Part shown: piece by piece, positions 42,278 through 53,984 of the stretch | Layout: each line of letters opens with the position of its first letter | How positions within the stretch are numbered: the first letter of the stretch is position 1 | Assembly: GCA_033296885.1 (NCBI GenBank) | Contig: MU863903.1 | Span: forward strand, 1-64,000 | Direction: 5' to 3' | DNA: 64,000 nucleotides | Source of the DNA: Triangularia verruculosa | Taxonomy: Eukaryota > Ascomycota > Sordariomycetes > Sordariales > Podosporaceae | Position numbers and translations under genes: made by a program | The notes under the pieces: generated by a model | Databases searched by the model: none | Told to the model about the DNA's origin: nothing | What the model saw: the letters and a program-made list of their open reading frames with translations, nothing else

Positions 42278-44575
42278 TTTGACTACTGATTTGGATTTGT
42301 CTGGATGATACAGAATAAACGATGGTGGTGATGAGTGAGATGGAGTTCAACTGTTGATTGTGAACAAACAAGAGTCAGCTGATGCGACGGTAGATAAGCT
42401 TTTTAAGAGAGAAAGAAAACAGAATTGGCGGTGGGAAGAAAAACCGAGGTCGCGGTCGAGGTGGAAACGGCGGAGGGTATGGATATGTGTGGATTCGATC
42501 CGGTCAAGGCGCGCAATCTCGTTGCTGGGGGCACACCACGAGACGATGGAGCGTTGTAAACTTACCAACCTGTGGAATGTTGAACCAAAGTCGGGATTGA
42601 CAGAGCTGTCGTTGGAATGTAAGAGTTGAAAAAAGAGACGAAACGATCGTGGTGAAGTGTAATTATTATGTGAAGTGGTCGTGGCAGAAAAGGAAGCAGG
42701 AGAAGAGCGAGTTCAAGAAGTCGAGAGGAAAGAGGCGCAGGGGCCAAAATACCTAAATAGCCAAGACCGCGTTCCTTGAGTTCCAATCTCGTCTGGCGAA
42801 TGGGGAGCCGTTGACACAACGATTTTACCAGTTAGCGGATCCGACCCCAGAGAACCTTTTGGCACACGGCAAGGCTGGCCAGGCACAGACAGGGGAAGGC
42901 GCAGGGTTTGGGGCCGCGAAGCAAGCCTGTCCTGCCTTTTTGGCGAGAACCCCGGATTGTCGCTCTGGTAAGAGGGAAGCTCCTGATGGAGGCACAGAGT
43001 GTGAATCGCATTGTCCCCGCGACACTGAGACCGAGGACGGTGTTCCTATTTTCTCCTGCGACTCCTCCGTGACGGTGCCCGTGGTTGCGGATGAAGCACG
43101 GCGCCAACGACACCATGTGGAAATTACTCCTAAATTCAGAATTGCGCCAGTTCGCTACGACGCTGTTGGTTTTCTGGATCCTTCGCTGTCATGCGATGTC
43201 ACACTTTTTTTTGCCTAACCATTGACTTTGGCTTCTGCTGTCACTCTAGCAAAACGCTGTCAGACGGCATTGTACTACAGAAAAAGACGGCTGCCTATAT
43301 TGATTGTTGTTGATACACGACAATGGGAATTCGAGCATGACGGAATGCACATGGGACGGTGGAATGCGCTGCGCTGTGGACCTCATCTCGCTGCATCAGA
43401 TCGACCCACCGCTTGGTGCCTCCACGGCGACCGATTGCCGTCATTGCGCATCCTTTCCCCTTCGAGGCCGTCTTAAATCTGGAGAATCTGGAATCCGGAA
43501 AAATATGTCTGGATTTCGGAACATTCTTTTCTGGTAATTATTTCTTCAATGCCTGGCAACGCAACCGAAGGACGGGATGATCTGTCGATGTTACAAGATG
43601 ACGAAGCTCGACGTCCAAAACGGGGCATATGGCTCACATGCCACTCCCCGCCGAGCCAGCTTGTGCATTGCGGGGTGAGAACCACATTATGTACGGCAAC
43701 CTGCATTCAAACGCTCGCCATCATGGTCATGGTGCGAACTGGTGACCTATGCAGCCAAACGTTACACGGAGATCGCGCCGCCATCCCAACTTACGCAGTA
43801 GACATACATACATACATATTCACCATCTTGGCAGCCATCGTAACACCGTGACACGAGAATGCGAGTGGCGCTACACGTCGCTTGAAGGCGGGTCAGCGTG
43901 GTCACACTAGAATATATTAATGGCATACATCTGATATTCTGTTAGTGCGAGCAAGAATTGAGTCTCTTGGGGGTTGGGTGTGGCTGCGCGTTCTGTTGAA
44001 TGCGCGTCCTATTCGCCTCCTAACCATAGCTAACTATAGCGGCAATCTAGAATCAGATAGCTCACGTAGTATCATCCTCAACGGTCTCGAGAAACCTTCC
44101 AGATTCAGCGAATATTGCAGGCGAGACAAGTGCGCGAAGACACACCAATCAAAATGTCGATTGATCGATATTGGATGCTGGGGCTTTGTGCCACCTTGGT
44201 GTAACTGTGCATGCCATCGTGGCGTTTGAATCACTAAGAGGTTACGGAGGTTCCTTGTGCTCTTACACATCTCGTATGAGATAGTTCTGTCACCTAGGAG
44301 GTGTTCATCGGCGCAATCCCGTAGTTGTGGGATCAGGCGGCTCTGTCGGAAACAATTCGCTGGCGGATAAACCGTGTAACCTCCGGCAATACACACCCGG
44401 ATGCCTCAGATAGATTCTGAATCAACTCCGGGAGAAGAGCCCTGAAACATCGTTTCTACCTCGGCTTTCCAAGGCCACAGCAAAGACCCGAGAGCCAGCT
44501 TCAAAGCAGTCAAGTTGATCGGACAGGAGTGCTAGGTATTATCCAACCGAGGTTGTGTTGTCAAGACCCCAAAAT
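42278..44575. other. Long intergenic, no supported gene
   Basis: The 2.3 kb upstream of the GPI-protein gene has several frames of 60-135 aa on both strands (the longest at 42811-43218), none with a domain, a clear start context or splice partners. It may include long regulatory DNA or an unrecognised lineage-specific gene. Confidence 0.4.
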
Positions 44576-45739
44576 TCATGAGAGCTGGCAATCGACGACG
44601 CCTCGAACAACACCAATACGCTCCTCGAAAAGGTTGTTAACTGTGGTCCCAAGCCCCCTCATCTTGTCCACAAAATCATCCAGTGAGCCTCCAACGCCAA
44701 AGTAGAGCTTCTTGGCCGCAATGACAGCCCTCGCAGAACCGCCTGGTCTCTCTTTCCGCTCTCGCTCGAGAATCAAGAGGAGGGTCTCGCTGAACCTCCC
44801 AAGGGCAAAGGGAGAATAGATAGTCTCCGAGCCCAGCACCAAAGTCTTCGTGTTGTCCGCCAGCCTCGCGGCATGTTCCGGGTTGTAGAGAATGTCGACA
44901 AACTCGGCAGACCAAGCACCTGACAGAAACCTCAGAGAGATCTGGTTGGAAGTGAGAGAATCCTTGAAGGCCGAGGTAACTTTGGGCGTCAGATCCAACT
45001 CTCCGTCGGGCGTGAAAGCTTCCTCGACAACCGACAGCTGGCCCCGTTGCTGAAGAGCCCAGGTCAAAATGAGGTTGGGCAATGTCACAAGATACAGCAC
45101 AGACGGATTGTAGTCTGCAAGCGTGAGCACCAACGGGTGACTCGGTTGTGACCTTCTCTCGCTCAAGGCCCAGTGAAAGAGCGCGAGCGAAGGCAAGGCT
45201 GTGCCGCAGCCGAGCTGTGCAATAATGGTCAGCAATTGGGTTCTTTCAGAGTTTGGAGAACTAAAGAGCCGCACCTCGATCAAGACACACGGCTCCCGAT
45301 TCAAGAAATCGGCCGACTTTTCGGATGCCAAGACTTTAACCATATCCACACTGCTCTCCCAGCTCTTGAAGCCACCCTCATAGATGCCCGTCTTGACGTC
45401 GTGCTCCCCAAGACCAGCCTCTGACTCAGATGGATTTTCCCCATCGTCCTCGGCCATCAGCTGAGCCCGCACGTCCCAGAGCTCACGCCGCGGTATTTGA
45501 AGTGTGCTACCATCCTGAAGACCGACATCGAGAAGGTTAAATGCAATCTTGGAAGGTAGCTTCAAGAGCATGTCCTCGAGGTCATGGCTGGCTGGTGGCA
45601 GTTGGGGCTTGCCCTGAACTGGAAACGCACCGGCCGCGGCTGGCGAGGCGACAGCTGACTTCTTGACCTGGGGTGGAGGGCTGGAGGGGTGATCATCGCC
45701 TTCTATATCATCGCCAGCGAACGAGAATGAGAAGGTCAT
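44576..45739 (-). CDS. HPM1: Protein-histidine N-methyltransferase (Hpm1/METTL18 type)
   Basis: Two exons, 45739-45275 and 45214-44576, join to 367 aa. The 60-nt intron (GTGCGG donor, TGCTGACC branch, CACAG acceptor) restores VLIELGCGTALPSLALF, the SAM-binding motif I. The N-terminus MTFSFSFAGDDIE, the block LWDVRAQLMAEDD and the segments GGFKSWESSVD and LADYNPSVLYLVTLPNLIL fit the Hpm1/METTL18 family. Yeast Hpm1 methylates a histidine of ribosomal protein Rpl3 in the nucleus/cytoplasm and tunes ribosome assembly and translation. The start was chosen at the inner Met (45739), because upstream residues do not fit the family. Confidence 0.85.
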   Translation of the reverse strand: MTFSFSFAGDDIEGDDHPSSPPPQVKKSAVASPAAAGAFPVQGKPQLPPASHDLEDMLLKLPSKIAFNLLDVGLQDGSTLQIPRRELWDVRAQLMAEDDGENPSESEAGLGEHDVKTGIYEGGFKSWESSVDMVKVLASEKSADFLNREPCVLIEVRLFSSPNSERTQLLTIIAQLGCGTALPSLALFHWALSERRSQPSHPLVLTLADYNPSVLYLVTLPNLILTWALQQRGQLSVVEEAFTPDGELDLTPKVTSAFKDSLTSNQISLRFLSGAWSAEFVDILYNPEHAARLADNTKTLVLGSETIYSPFALGRFSETLLLILERERKERPGGSARAVIAAKKLYFGVGGSLDDFVDKMRGLGTTVNNLFEERIGVVRGVVDCQLS

Positions 45740-46893
45740 GATGGTGTAAGTCGGTGGGTGGGGTTTCGATATATGTCGGCTGGCCAAAATAGAAGCGGGA
45801 CACACCGATATTTGAATTGCTCACGTGAAGCAGCGAATGATGTCGGATTGTTTTACTCCAATCTCCAAGAAGGTACGTTTCTTTTCAGCTGAAGTCAAAC
45901 GATAGTGGGGCAGGCAAACGATGGTGTTTTGGGTGGATGTGGTCCGTGCCCTGTCAGCTTTTCAGCCCCCAATTTCATTTCCTACCAGCTGAACAGAAGG
46001 CGGAGTTTTTCCGCTTGAAATGCTCCGAAGGCTGGCAGTTGGGGCCACATTTTAACCGTTGCAAATGCAACTTGCAGCCTGCCACTTCTCTGTCAGCAGC
46101 AGCAGCGGCATCCTCGAGGCACGCTCAGCAGGGACTCAGCAGGAGCACAGCGCGCAGACGGGAAGGTGCCGTTCAAGTAAGAGCATGTAATTCGCTGCTC
46201 ACCGGCATATGTAAGCTTGGAGCTAAGACAACGGCTGTGGTTGGACAGCATACGACAGGACCGGCCATCCCAACTTTTGACCCTCACGCGGGCCTCTCAC
46301 TCCTCGTCGGGGATGGATCAAACAACCCAATATGCGGCAGGAGCCATGGAGGCCGATAACCCCATTGGATCTGGAGATTCCCCTTCAGTGAGGGCTTCCA
46401 ACAGCCCCGCCCCGACAGCGGGGATACATGCAGGACCCTTTCTTCGATATCTTTTTCGTCTCTCTATCTTGGATCGTGAGGGGGTATTCTCGGCCGCCGT
46501 AAATGAAGCGTAAACCAGCCAACTATGGATCACACCCGTCGGGAGATAACCCCGAACAGAGGGGTTGAGCTCGTGGCCGTCGATTGTCTCATGGGACTGG
46601 ATCGCCATATACTCTGCGGCTCTTTCCTTCTGATCTGAGTTCTCCACACTGTCTACTTTGTTTGCTGACAGCGCCTGCCTTGTCTTGGAGGAGCAAAGCA
46701 AGGTCAGGGTACGGAGTGTTGGTCGTCTTGCAGACCACCCACTTACACCATCGAGCTCGACAATCCATTGGCTGATTTTACTACTTTTTGCCTTCGACTA
46801 CTGATATAAGTATCAAAGTCTTCAAGCTTCTTCTGGGAGTCTTTGCTTTGCTTCTCAGAACACCTCGGGCTTTTCTCTTTGACATATTTCACC
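45740..46893. other. Divergent promoter region of HPM1 and the monooxygenase
   Basis: No supported gene. Frames of 60-140 aa at 45937-46701 on both strands overlap one another and have no domain. A CAGCAG cluster lies at about 46096-46105. Confidence 0.4.
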
Positions 46894-48825
46894 ATGGTAA
46901 TGGACTCGTGCGGCGACAAATACCCTGAACGACTTGGTCGTGACGGCACATCTCTCAACTTCCCTTCTCTCGATGTCTCGTATACAGTTCGCGAGCAGCC
47001 TCTCGGTACAGCACGGCCAATTCGCATCGTCGGTATCGGAGCTGGAGCGAGCGGGCTGAATATGATCCGCACCCTGCGGTTGAACCTCACCAACTACCAG
47101 GTCCTTGTATACGAGAAGAATGCTGATGTGGGGGGTACTTGGTTCGAGAATCAGTATCCAGGTTGCCGATGCGATGTGCCAAGTCACAGCTATCAATTCT
47201 CCTGGCGACCAAAAAAGGACTGGACCAACTTCTTTTCCGGGGCTGAGGAAATCGAGGAGTATCTTTGCAAGGTAGCCGACGAGGAGCGATTACGAGAGTC
47301 TATCAAGACCTCACATGAGGTTATCTCAGCGGTTTGGAACGAGAGAGATGGCCAATGGGACCTCAGGATACGAAACCTCGAGACAGGACAGGAGTTTGGA
47401 GACTACGCTACCTTTCTACTCAATGGGTCAGGGATCTTGAAGTAAGCTGTCTGCCTACCGGTCTCAAACGAGCAAATACTAACAATCATTAGCAACTGGA
47501 AATGGCCAGATATTCAAGACATCAACGCCTTCAAGGGCACACTAATACACACAGCTCGTTGGCCAAAAGACTTTGACCACACGGGCAAGACGATAGCCGT
47601 TATTGGCAATGGGTCTACAGGAGTTCAAGTGCTGCCGGCTCTGCAATCTGGTGCAGCGAAAATACATCACATCTTCCGAACACCAAGCTGGGTCGTTCCA
47701 CCGAGGATACACGCCTGGAAAGTCATGGGGCAAGCCACCGAAATCCTCGAGAAGATCCAGCTTGATGCCGAGGAGAACTTTTCACAGGAGACCATCGAAA
47801 AGTTCAAGTCAGATCCCGGGTTCTACCGAGAATTTGTCAAGAAGATCGAGGTCGAAGTCAACAGTGCTTTTCCAGTAGTAAGCGTTTACCTGTCCTTTGC
47901 TTCTGCGGACCGTTGCTTACAATTCTCAGGTCCTCGCCAAAAGCCCAGTCCAAGCCTTCGCCCGCGCAAAAGTGACAGAATACATGACAGCCATGCTCGG
48001 CGGGAACGAACAACTCTGCAAAGCACTCATCCCAGACTTCCCATTAGGATGCCGAAGAATGACACCAGGCCACGGCTACCTCCAAGCTCTGACGAAACCC
48101 AACGTCGAGGTCAGAAGAACGGACATCAAGCGCTTTGTCCCAGAAGGCATTGAGCTCGCCTCGGGGGAAATCCTCAAAGTAGATGCGATCGTCTGCGCGA
48201 CTGGTTTTGAAACATCATTTCGCCCACGATTTCCCATCATCGGCAGCGACGGGAAAAATCTTCAAGATCGTTGGAGGGTGGAAACTCCCAAGGCGTACAT
48301 GTCCGTTGCTGCTCCCAACCTCCCAAATTATTTCAGTAAGCCACCCTCCCTGCCCCTTTCCCCATCTTCCCACTAACGAAAACAGTGTTCCTAGGCCCCA
48401 ACGCCCCGATAGGCCACGGCTCAGTCTTTACCCTTGTCGAGCACATCGCCAAGTATATTACCACCATCATCAAGAAATGTCAAACGGAAGGGATCAAGAG
48501 CGTCGTCCCGTCGCAAGCGGCAGTGGACGATTACTTTGAGCATATCAGTATCTTCATGCCGAGCACCACGTGGGCGGCGCCGGGGAGGTCGTGGTTCAAG
48601 AATGGGAGGGAGGAGGGGCCGGTGGTGGCGCTACATCCGGGGAGCAGGCTGCATTTTTTTCACATGCTGGAGAGGTTTAGGGGGGAGGATTGGGAGTTTG
48701 TTTGGGAGGGGAATGGGGGTGGTAGGAATAGGTTTGGGTACCTTGGGAATGGGTTTTCGGTGAGGGAAGTTGTGGAGGGGGGGGATAGGGCTTGGTATTT
48801 GGATGAGGGGGGGTTGGTCGCGTAG
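46894..48825 (+). CDS. Baeyer-Villiger-type flavin monooxygenase
   Basis: Four exons, 46894-47441, 47493-47877, 47930-48335 and 48386-48825, join to 592 aa. The FAD Rossmann motif GIGAGASG is at about residue 48, followed by DVGGTWFENQYPGCRCD. The NADPH Rossmann motif is VIGNGSTG. The Baeyer-Villiger signature FxGxxxHxxxWP is present as FKGTLIHTARWP, split from exon 1 by the first intron. CATGFETSF is the late ATG-type motif. These flavoenzymes insert oxygen next to ketones; the substrate cannot be told. The Kozak-like CACCATGG supports the start at 46894 over a Met 17 codons upstream. No polyketide, terpene or other biosynthetic gene is next to it, so a metabolite cluster is not supported. 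Confidence 0.88.
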
Positions 48826-49245
48826 GGGATAAAGGGACAGGGGCGGTAAAGGGGAGCTATATAGGTATATGAGGGGAGATGGGAAGGGGTTTTGATTTTG
48901 CGCGGGAGGTTATGAGTGGTTTCAGGCAACAATAGGAGGTTATGACTTGATTAAGCAACATTTGGAGGTTAAAGTCGGTTTGGCGTTGGGGAGATAAAGT
49001 TGAGACTTTTGGTTTCCTGCTGCTTAGGTATTTCACCGTCTCCAAATGAGATGCTTCGTTCTGGTGATGATGTTGAGCAGATTTCAACGGACAGACTGAC
49101 TTGACTGAGATGCATCTTCATTAAGCGAAACCATCGCTGACACCAGCTGTTATGGACTGGGTCACCTGATGAGATGAATCTGAAATATCTTGATATAATA
49201 CAGGGCTATATACAACACTTATCTACAATCCAAGGGACCGTTTGC
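48826..49245. other. Intergenic between convergent genes
   Basis: G-rich 3' flank of the monooxygenase gene running to the 3' flank of the minus-strand ThrRS gene. No gene. Confidence 0.45.
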
Positions 49246-50805
49246 TTACCTGTGGGCAGCAACGTTCTCCTCCATCCACGCTCTAAGATCTTCTGGCCGC
49301 ATCACCTTCCTCTCTTGTTTGCCAGTGACAGCAGACATGTCAACGCTGACGTTCCTGCCGACGGCCTCCTTCTGCCCGATAGTCACCACCACGCAGGCGC
49401 CAGCGCCGACAGCATCGGCCGCCTTTGCCGGGAGAGTCCGGGTCGAGCTGTCGACATCAACAGAAAAGTGCGTGGGCGTCACGTCGCCAGGCGAGATGCC
49501 GAGGAGTTTCTCCCTGACTTCTTCGGCCCAGGTGACGACTGGCTCGCTGCTGTTGACGGTGATGATCCTGATCTGATTCGGGCTCAGCCACAGGGGGTAT
49601 TTCCCGTCGTAGTGCTCGATCAGCAGCGCCATCAACCTCTCAACGGAACCGAGAACGGCGCGGTGGATCATCACTGGTCTGACGGGGCCATAATTGGCGA
49701 GGAGCTCCGGGTCGGTGGTGGTTTCGCCTTTTTGTTCGAGTTCTGGTGCCGGGGCGATGTATTCTAACTCAAAACGTTTAGGGAGCTGGAAGTCGAGCTG
49801 GATCGTGGCGGTTTGGTGTTCTTTTCCGTGGGAGTCTTGGAGGACAATGTCGATTTTGGGGCCGTAAAAGGCGCCGTCGCCGGGGTTGACGGTCCATAGT
49901 GTTCCGGAGGCGTCGAGGGCGCGGCGGAGGGCGGTTTCGGCTTGGGACCAGTCTTCGAGGGAGCCCATGTATTGGTCTGGTCTGGTGGAGAGGGTGAGGC
50001 GGTATGGGCCGAGGCCGAGGGTGGAGTAAGTGTGTTTGACGAAGTCGAGGGACTTGCGGATTTCGTCTTCGATTTGGATGGGGCGGCAGAAGATGTGGCC
50101 GTCGTCTTGGTGGAAACGGCGGACGCGGGTGAGGCCGGTGAGGGAGCCGGTGTTTTCGTTTCGGTGGAGGGGGGAGAAGTCGGCGTAGCGGATGGGGAGG
50201 TCACGGTAGGAGCGTTTTTGAGAGGAAAAGATGAGGCAGTGGCCGGGGCAGTTCATGGGTTTGAGGCCGTATTCTCGGTCGGATTCGTCTTCCTCTTCGG
50301 TCATGGGGGTGGTAAAGGGGGAGGTGTGGCGGGCGCCGGTGACGGTGTACATGTCCTGGGCATAGTTTTCGAGGTGGCCGGACTTGGCCCAGAGATCCTT
50401 TTTGTAGATTAGGGGGGTGATGACTTCTTCGAAGCCGTAGCGGACGTATTGGTTGCGGAGGAAGGTGACGAGGCGGTTGAAGATGCGGGTGCCGGCGGGG
50501 AGGAAGAAGGCGGAGCCAGGGGAGTAAGGGGACGTGGTGAAGAGTTTTTGGTGAAGGCCGATTGTTCGGTGGTCTGGGGGGGTTTTGGTTTCTGGCGATG
50601 ATGTTTCTGGTGGTGGTGGTGGTCCGGACTCGGTAGGTTTCCCAGATGGTGGGGTGGCCTGGCCGGCGGGGGTAGCTTCACATGATGAACAACTTCGAAG
50701 CTGGAGCTGGAGCTGTTGGGTAGGGATTGGTGGTGCTCTTTGTAAGGGCCTGAGCTGCCTCGTCAATAAATGGGATGGCCATCTGGCTATCCTCCGTGAA
50801 AGCAT
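49246..50805 (-). CDS. MST1: Mitochondrial threonyl-tRNA synthetase
   Basis: Single exon, 519 aa from the Met at 50805. The first 30 residues (MLSRRIARWPSHLLTRQLRP) are Arg-rich with no acid, a mitochondrial presequence. The class II core follows: YGFEEVITPLIYKKDLW (motif 1), MNCPGHCLIF, RNENTGSLTGLTRVRRFHQ (motif 2) and IHRAVLGSVERLMALLIEHY (motif 3), then the anticodon-binding domain. The TGS and N2 editing domains of cytosolic ThrRS are missing, as in yeast Mst1. The frame stays open to a Met at 50916, but those 37 residues do not look like a better presequence, so I chose the inner start. It charges mitochondrial tRNA-Thr. Confidence 0.92.
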   Translation of the reverse strand: MLSRRIARWPSHLLTRQLRPLQRAPPIPTQQLQLQLRSCSSCEATPAGQATPPSGKPTESGPPPPPETSSPETKTPPDHRTIGLHQKLFTTSPYSPGSAFFLPAGTRIFNRLVTFLRNQYVRYGFEEVITPLIYKKDLWAKSGHLENYAQDMYTVTGARHTSPFTTPMTEEEDESDREYGLKPMNCPGHCLIFSSQKRSYRDLPIRYADFSPLHRNENTGSLTGLTRVRRFHQDDGHIFCRPIQIEDEIRKSLDFVKHTYSTLGLGPYRLTLSTRPDQYMGSLEDWSQAETALRRALDASGTLWTVNPGDGAFYGPKIDIVLQDSHGKEHQTATIQLDFQLPKRFELEYIAPAPELEQKGETTTDPELLANYGPVRPVMIHRAVLGSVERLMALLIEHYDGKYPLWLSPNQIRIITVNSSEPVVTWAEEVREKLLGISPGDVTPTHFSVDVDSSTRTLPAKAADAVGAGACVVVTIGQKEAVGRNVSVDMSAVTGKQERKVMRPEDLRAWMEENVAAHR

Positions 50806-51426
50806 CTTGCCGGCCCGCAGTTTCCAACTGAAAACTACAACAAGGCTTGACTTGATGTCTTTTCTGATGGAACAATTCGAAATGCCCACTTTGGCGCTTG
50901 ACTTTTCGAGATGCACAGACCACTACGTCGATCACAGGGACAACTCAACGCGGGCCATTCCCCTATTGGCTAGCCTACCCCGGAAGCTATCGAGTGCTGC
51001 AGGGGATGGCCTGCGTGGCAGTGGGGACGCGAGACAGCGCATCCCTCCCTCTATGCTCCCCCACATCCGAGCAACAACAACATCCTCCTCCCGTCGCCCA
51101 AACTCATTGGCAGTCAACTGCAATTTCTGCCCCAGACCCAGTGCCACCATGTTCTCCTAGTTTTCAAGACCTGCATCCTTTTTATCTTCTGAATATTTAG
51201 CATTTAGTTTCCTCTCCCCCTGCTCTGCTGCCTTGTCGTGACTCACTTGTTAACCACGCTATCGTCTCCCCTCTGATTGAAGCAATATCGGGTAGCGACA
51301 ACTACCGAGTCACCCCTGTTCTGAGTGACGTACATATAGGACTGCCACGTCGCGTCTGCCTTTTTAATTATTTTGCTCTCTTCTAGGCGACAACGCGTTC
51401 GACCCCTCGTTCCACACGACGACATC
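50806..51426. other. Divergent promoter region
   Basis: Lies between the start codons of mitochondrial ThrRS (minus) and the transmembrane coiled-coil protein (plus). No gene. The frame 50585-51160 is a shadow of the ThrRS N-terminus plus spacer. Confidence 0.4.
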
Positions 51427-53169
51427 ATGGCCATCACTCGAAAGCAGGAGCGCGAGGGCTCCTACCGACCTGAGAGCTCATGGCGCATGGTTGAGGGCAG
51501 CGAGACAGGAAGCTTCGCCTACGACGAAGAGATTGTTCCTTCCAACAGCGACCCTTCAAACTCATTCGATTCACAGCTTGTCAGCATTGGGGGCTCGCAG
51601 CCATGGAGCATTGGTGGCTCGCAGGACGAGAGCATCGAGACGTACCTCAGCAAAGCCGAGAACGATGAGCAATTTATTCTCAAGTCGCCCTTCCGCCCAT
51701 CGGTCCCGCAATCTGTCAGACACTCTTCAAAGGAACAACACCGCGAAACAGGGCCCGAATTCGTCATGCCCAAGGTCGAAGTTGACAGCCCAACTGAGGA
51801 AGGCGGCAGCGCCTGGTCCTCGACAACCATTCGAACTCCGAAGAGACCATCACCGCCACCTGGGCTAAGAAAGCGACTCGGCATGGTCAAGGAAAGCCCT
51901 AGAGTTCGAGGACGACGGCAGAGTATGAGGCAGTCAGGAGAGCTGGAGCATCCAGGGCGCCCAGTCCCAGACGATGGTGTTCTCGGCTCCGTATTTTCCT
52001 GGCTACTCGATGTGATTGGGCTGGCATTCTGGGTCATCAAGTTCCCGCTCGGCTTCCTCCTGGCGGTCTATGTTCTATCTGGCAGCGCCATCATCGCCAA
52101 AAACATGGCCACCAAATCAATCGCCGCCTCACTTTCACCATTATGCCGGATCCCTGGAGTCTCCTATTTCAATGTTCCTTTCTGTGGGCCTAACAAGTCA
52201 GACGATGACAAAGCCGCCAACGTCGACTTTGACAGCTTGGTGGATGCTCAAAACCTCCTGGAACAGGTCCTGGAGAGAACTATGGAAGGCGTCACTCTCC
52301 CACTCGACATCAAGCGTTCCGAAGCCTCCATCCGCGATCTGCGCACCGTTGTTCGGCACAGCAACCTCAAGGGCAAGCAAGAGCTTGTTCTCGAATTTGA
52401 CGGATACATCGACACCGTTCGCTCTGTTGTCCACGAGCTCAGCAGCTTTAACGTTCACGTCGGCTCCACCGTGGATTCCGTCATCAGCATGAACCGTTGG
52501 ACAGCCCGCCAACTCGACAGCCTGGAAGGCAAGGATATTCTCAAACCTAGAATCGAAAACAAAGACCCTTGGCTCAGCGCCATGGTCGAGTGGGTGCTCT
52601 CGCCATTCCAACCTGTGGTCTTCACCGAAGACCATCTCAAGGACACCTACCTCAGGCACGCCTCCCACGTTCAAGACAGGGTTTCCAGCCTCATACTTGA
52701 AGCCCAGACTGTCCTTTCATCTCTCTCAAAGGCAGAGGATCACCTGGAGATCATCCACGAAGTCGCCCACCGCAGCACAGAGGAGGTTAAGAACTCCCGC
52801 CAGGATATTTTGTACACTTTGTGGACTCTTGTTGGAGCCAATAACCAAAAGCTCAAGGACTTCAAGTCTCAGCTCTCTGTTCTCAGCCAGATTGAGAACC
52901 AGCGGTTGAAGGCGGTGAAGCAGGTCACGGCTTTGATTTCGGATTTGGTCAAGATCCAGGCTGAGATTCAGGACTTGAGGGATAACGTTGCGGCAGCGGA
53001 GCTTGTGCCGAATGTTCCGCTGAGCGTGCATATTGCGACCATTAACAGTGGTGTCGAGAGGCTGGATGCGGCGAGGTCGAGGCTGAAGGCGATTGAGCAG
53101 GAGAGGGTGAGGGAGGTTGTTGGACGGGGGAGGGAGGGAGAGAAGCTGATTGATTCTACGAGGTGGTGA
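51427..53169 (+). CDS. Fungal transmembrane coiled-coil protein of unknown function
   Basis: Single exon, 580 aa from the Met at 51427 (context ATCATGGCC; an upstream in-frame Met at 51373 lies in poorer context). Residues 1-190 are Ser/Gly/Glu-rich and disordered, with a repeated SIGGSQ motif. One or two hydrophobic spans follow at about 193-230 (VFSWLLDVIGLAFWVIKFPL, GFLLAVYVLSGSAII). The rest is a long helical region with heptad-like Leu spacing (DAQNLLEQVLERTMEG, RSRLKAIEQERVREV) and few Pro, consistent with a coiled coil or spectrin-like bundle. I do not recognise a named family; a nuclear-envelope or ER role is only a guess from the layout. Confidence 0.7.
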   Translation: MAITRKQEREGSYRPESSWRMVEGSETGSFAYDEEIVPSNSDPSNSFDSQLVSIGGSQPWSIGGSQDESIETYLSKAENDEQFILKSPFRPSVPQSVRHSSKEQHRETGPEFVMPKVEVDSPTEEGGSAWSSTTIRTPKRPSPPPGLRKRLGMVKESPRVRGRRQSMRQSGELEHPGRPVPDDGVLGSVFSWLLDVIGLAFWVIKFPLGFLLAVYVLSGSAIIAKNMATKSIAASLSPLCRIPGVSYFNVPFCGPNKSDDDKAANVDFDSLVDAQNLLEQVLERTMEGVTLPLDIKRSEASIRDLRTVVRHSNLKGKQELVLEFDGYIDTVRSVVHELSSFNVHVGSTVDSVISMNRWTARQLDSLEGKDILKPRIENKDPWLSAMVEWVLSPFQPVVFTEDHLKDTYLRHASHVQDRVSSLILEAQTVLSSLSKAEDHLEIIHEVAHRSTEEVKNSRQDILYTLWTLVGANNQKLKDFKSQLSVLSQIENQRLKAVKQVTALISDLVKIQAEIQDLRDNVAAAELVPNVPLSVHIATINSGVERLDAARSRLKAIEQERVREVVGRGREGEKLIDSTRW

Positions 53170-53618
53170 GGGGTTTAATATAACTTGGGTTTTGTGACAG
53201 GGGGAAGGGTCTTGCTTGGGTTGGTTGATTTGGCTGTGGTGGCGTAAGGGGTGAATTTGTTATGGGATAGGGAATAAGGGTTATGGATGGGATATGGGAA
53301 TGGAGGAATGGGTGGGTGGGATAGGGATTTGCAACAGAACATAAGGGATATAAAGATTGGGGGGGTGGGGTGGGAGATGGGGGATATAACGGATACCCAG
53401 AAATATATTGAGCATGTTTGTCATTTTTCACAGTGGAAGGGGAGAGAGAGGGTAGACATGGCTGTTTTGATCATTTTGCAACTTTTTCGAGGTCATTTTT
53501 CGTGTGGTTTGCTCCAGTCGGAATGTACAGTGGGATGGTTCGTGTCTTGGTTCTTTGGGGGTTCTAAGTGTGAACTTGGATAGATGCTATGCTATGCGAA
53601 ACCTACACGACATTATAT
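53170..53618. other. Intergenic, G-rich 3' flank
   Basis: G/T-rich DNA with many GGGA runs (53196-53400). No gene. Confidence 0.45.
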
Positions 53619-53984
53619 GAGACACACTCCCCGTACTATGCACTTTGTCAATCCGTACTATGTGGGTAAAGTGTTACGTCCTGGACAAAATAACTATTAC
53701 TGCAAAGTAGGCATACAACATTGAAGGATAATCAAAAGGCTTTAAAAGATAATTAAAAGGCTTTAAAAGATGGTTAAAAGGCTTTAAAAGATAGTTGAAA
53801 GGCCTTAGAAGATAGTTGAAAGGCCTTAAAATAGTTAGAAAGCCTTGAAAAATAGTTGAAAGGCCGAAAGGAATAAGATTTTAATCACTATTTTACGGTA
53901 ATAATATCGTGGCTGTTGTCGTTAGCTATACCTACATACCTTAGTACGGATTAACAAAGTGCATAGTACGGGCAGTATCTCTCC
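53619..53984. mobile_element. 366-bp terminal-inverted-repeat element with nested repeat
   Basis: The left end (CCGTACTATGCACTTTGTCA, then ATCCGTACTA) is the inverted complement of the right end (TTAGTACGGATTAACAAAGT, then GCATAGTACGGG) with about one mismatch in 30 bp; the similarity extends outward to GAGACACACTC against rc GAGAGATACTG. ATTATAT flanks both sides (53612-53618 and 53985-53991) and may be a target duplication. Inside are an end of the ACTGGTACTGCAA family (53676-53707) and a 21-bp repeat array (53738-53867). No coding capacity; a non-autonomous MITE-like element. Confidence 0.65.
53738..53867 (+). repeat. 21-bp AAAAGATAGTT/GGCTTT tandem repeat
   Basis: Unit GGCTTTAAAAGATAGTTAAAA repeats about six times with point changes. 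A related array is at 56291-56440 and degenerate reverse-oriented copies lie inside 6437-6600, so the array is a component of the dispersed element family. Confidence 0.7.

Noticed and set aside
42811..43218. 135-aa plus-strand open frame
   Set aside because: No domain, no splice context, lies in a long spacer with competing frames on both strands.
46894..48825. Possible secondary-metabolite cluster around the flavin monooxygenase
   Set aside because: Neighbours are a histidine methyltransferase and a mitochondrial ThrRS; no backbone enzyme, transporter or pathway regulator is nearby.
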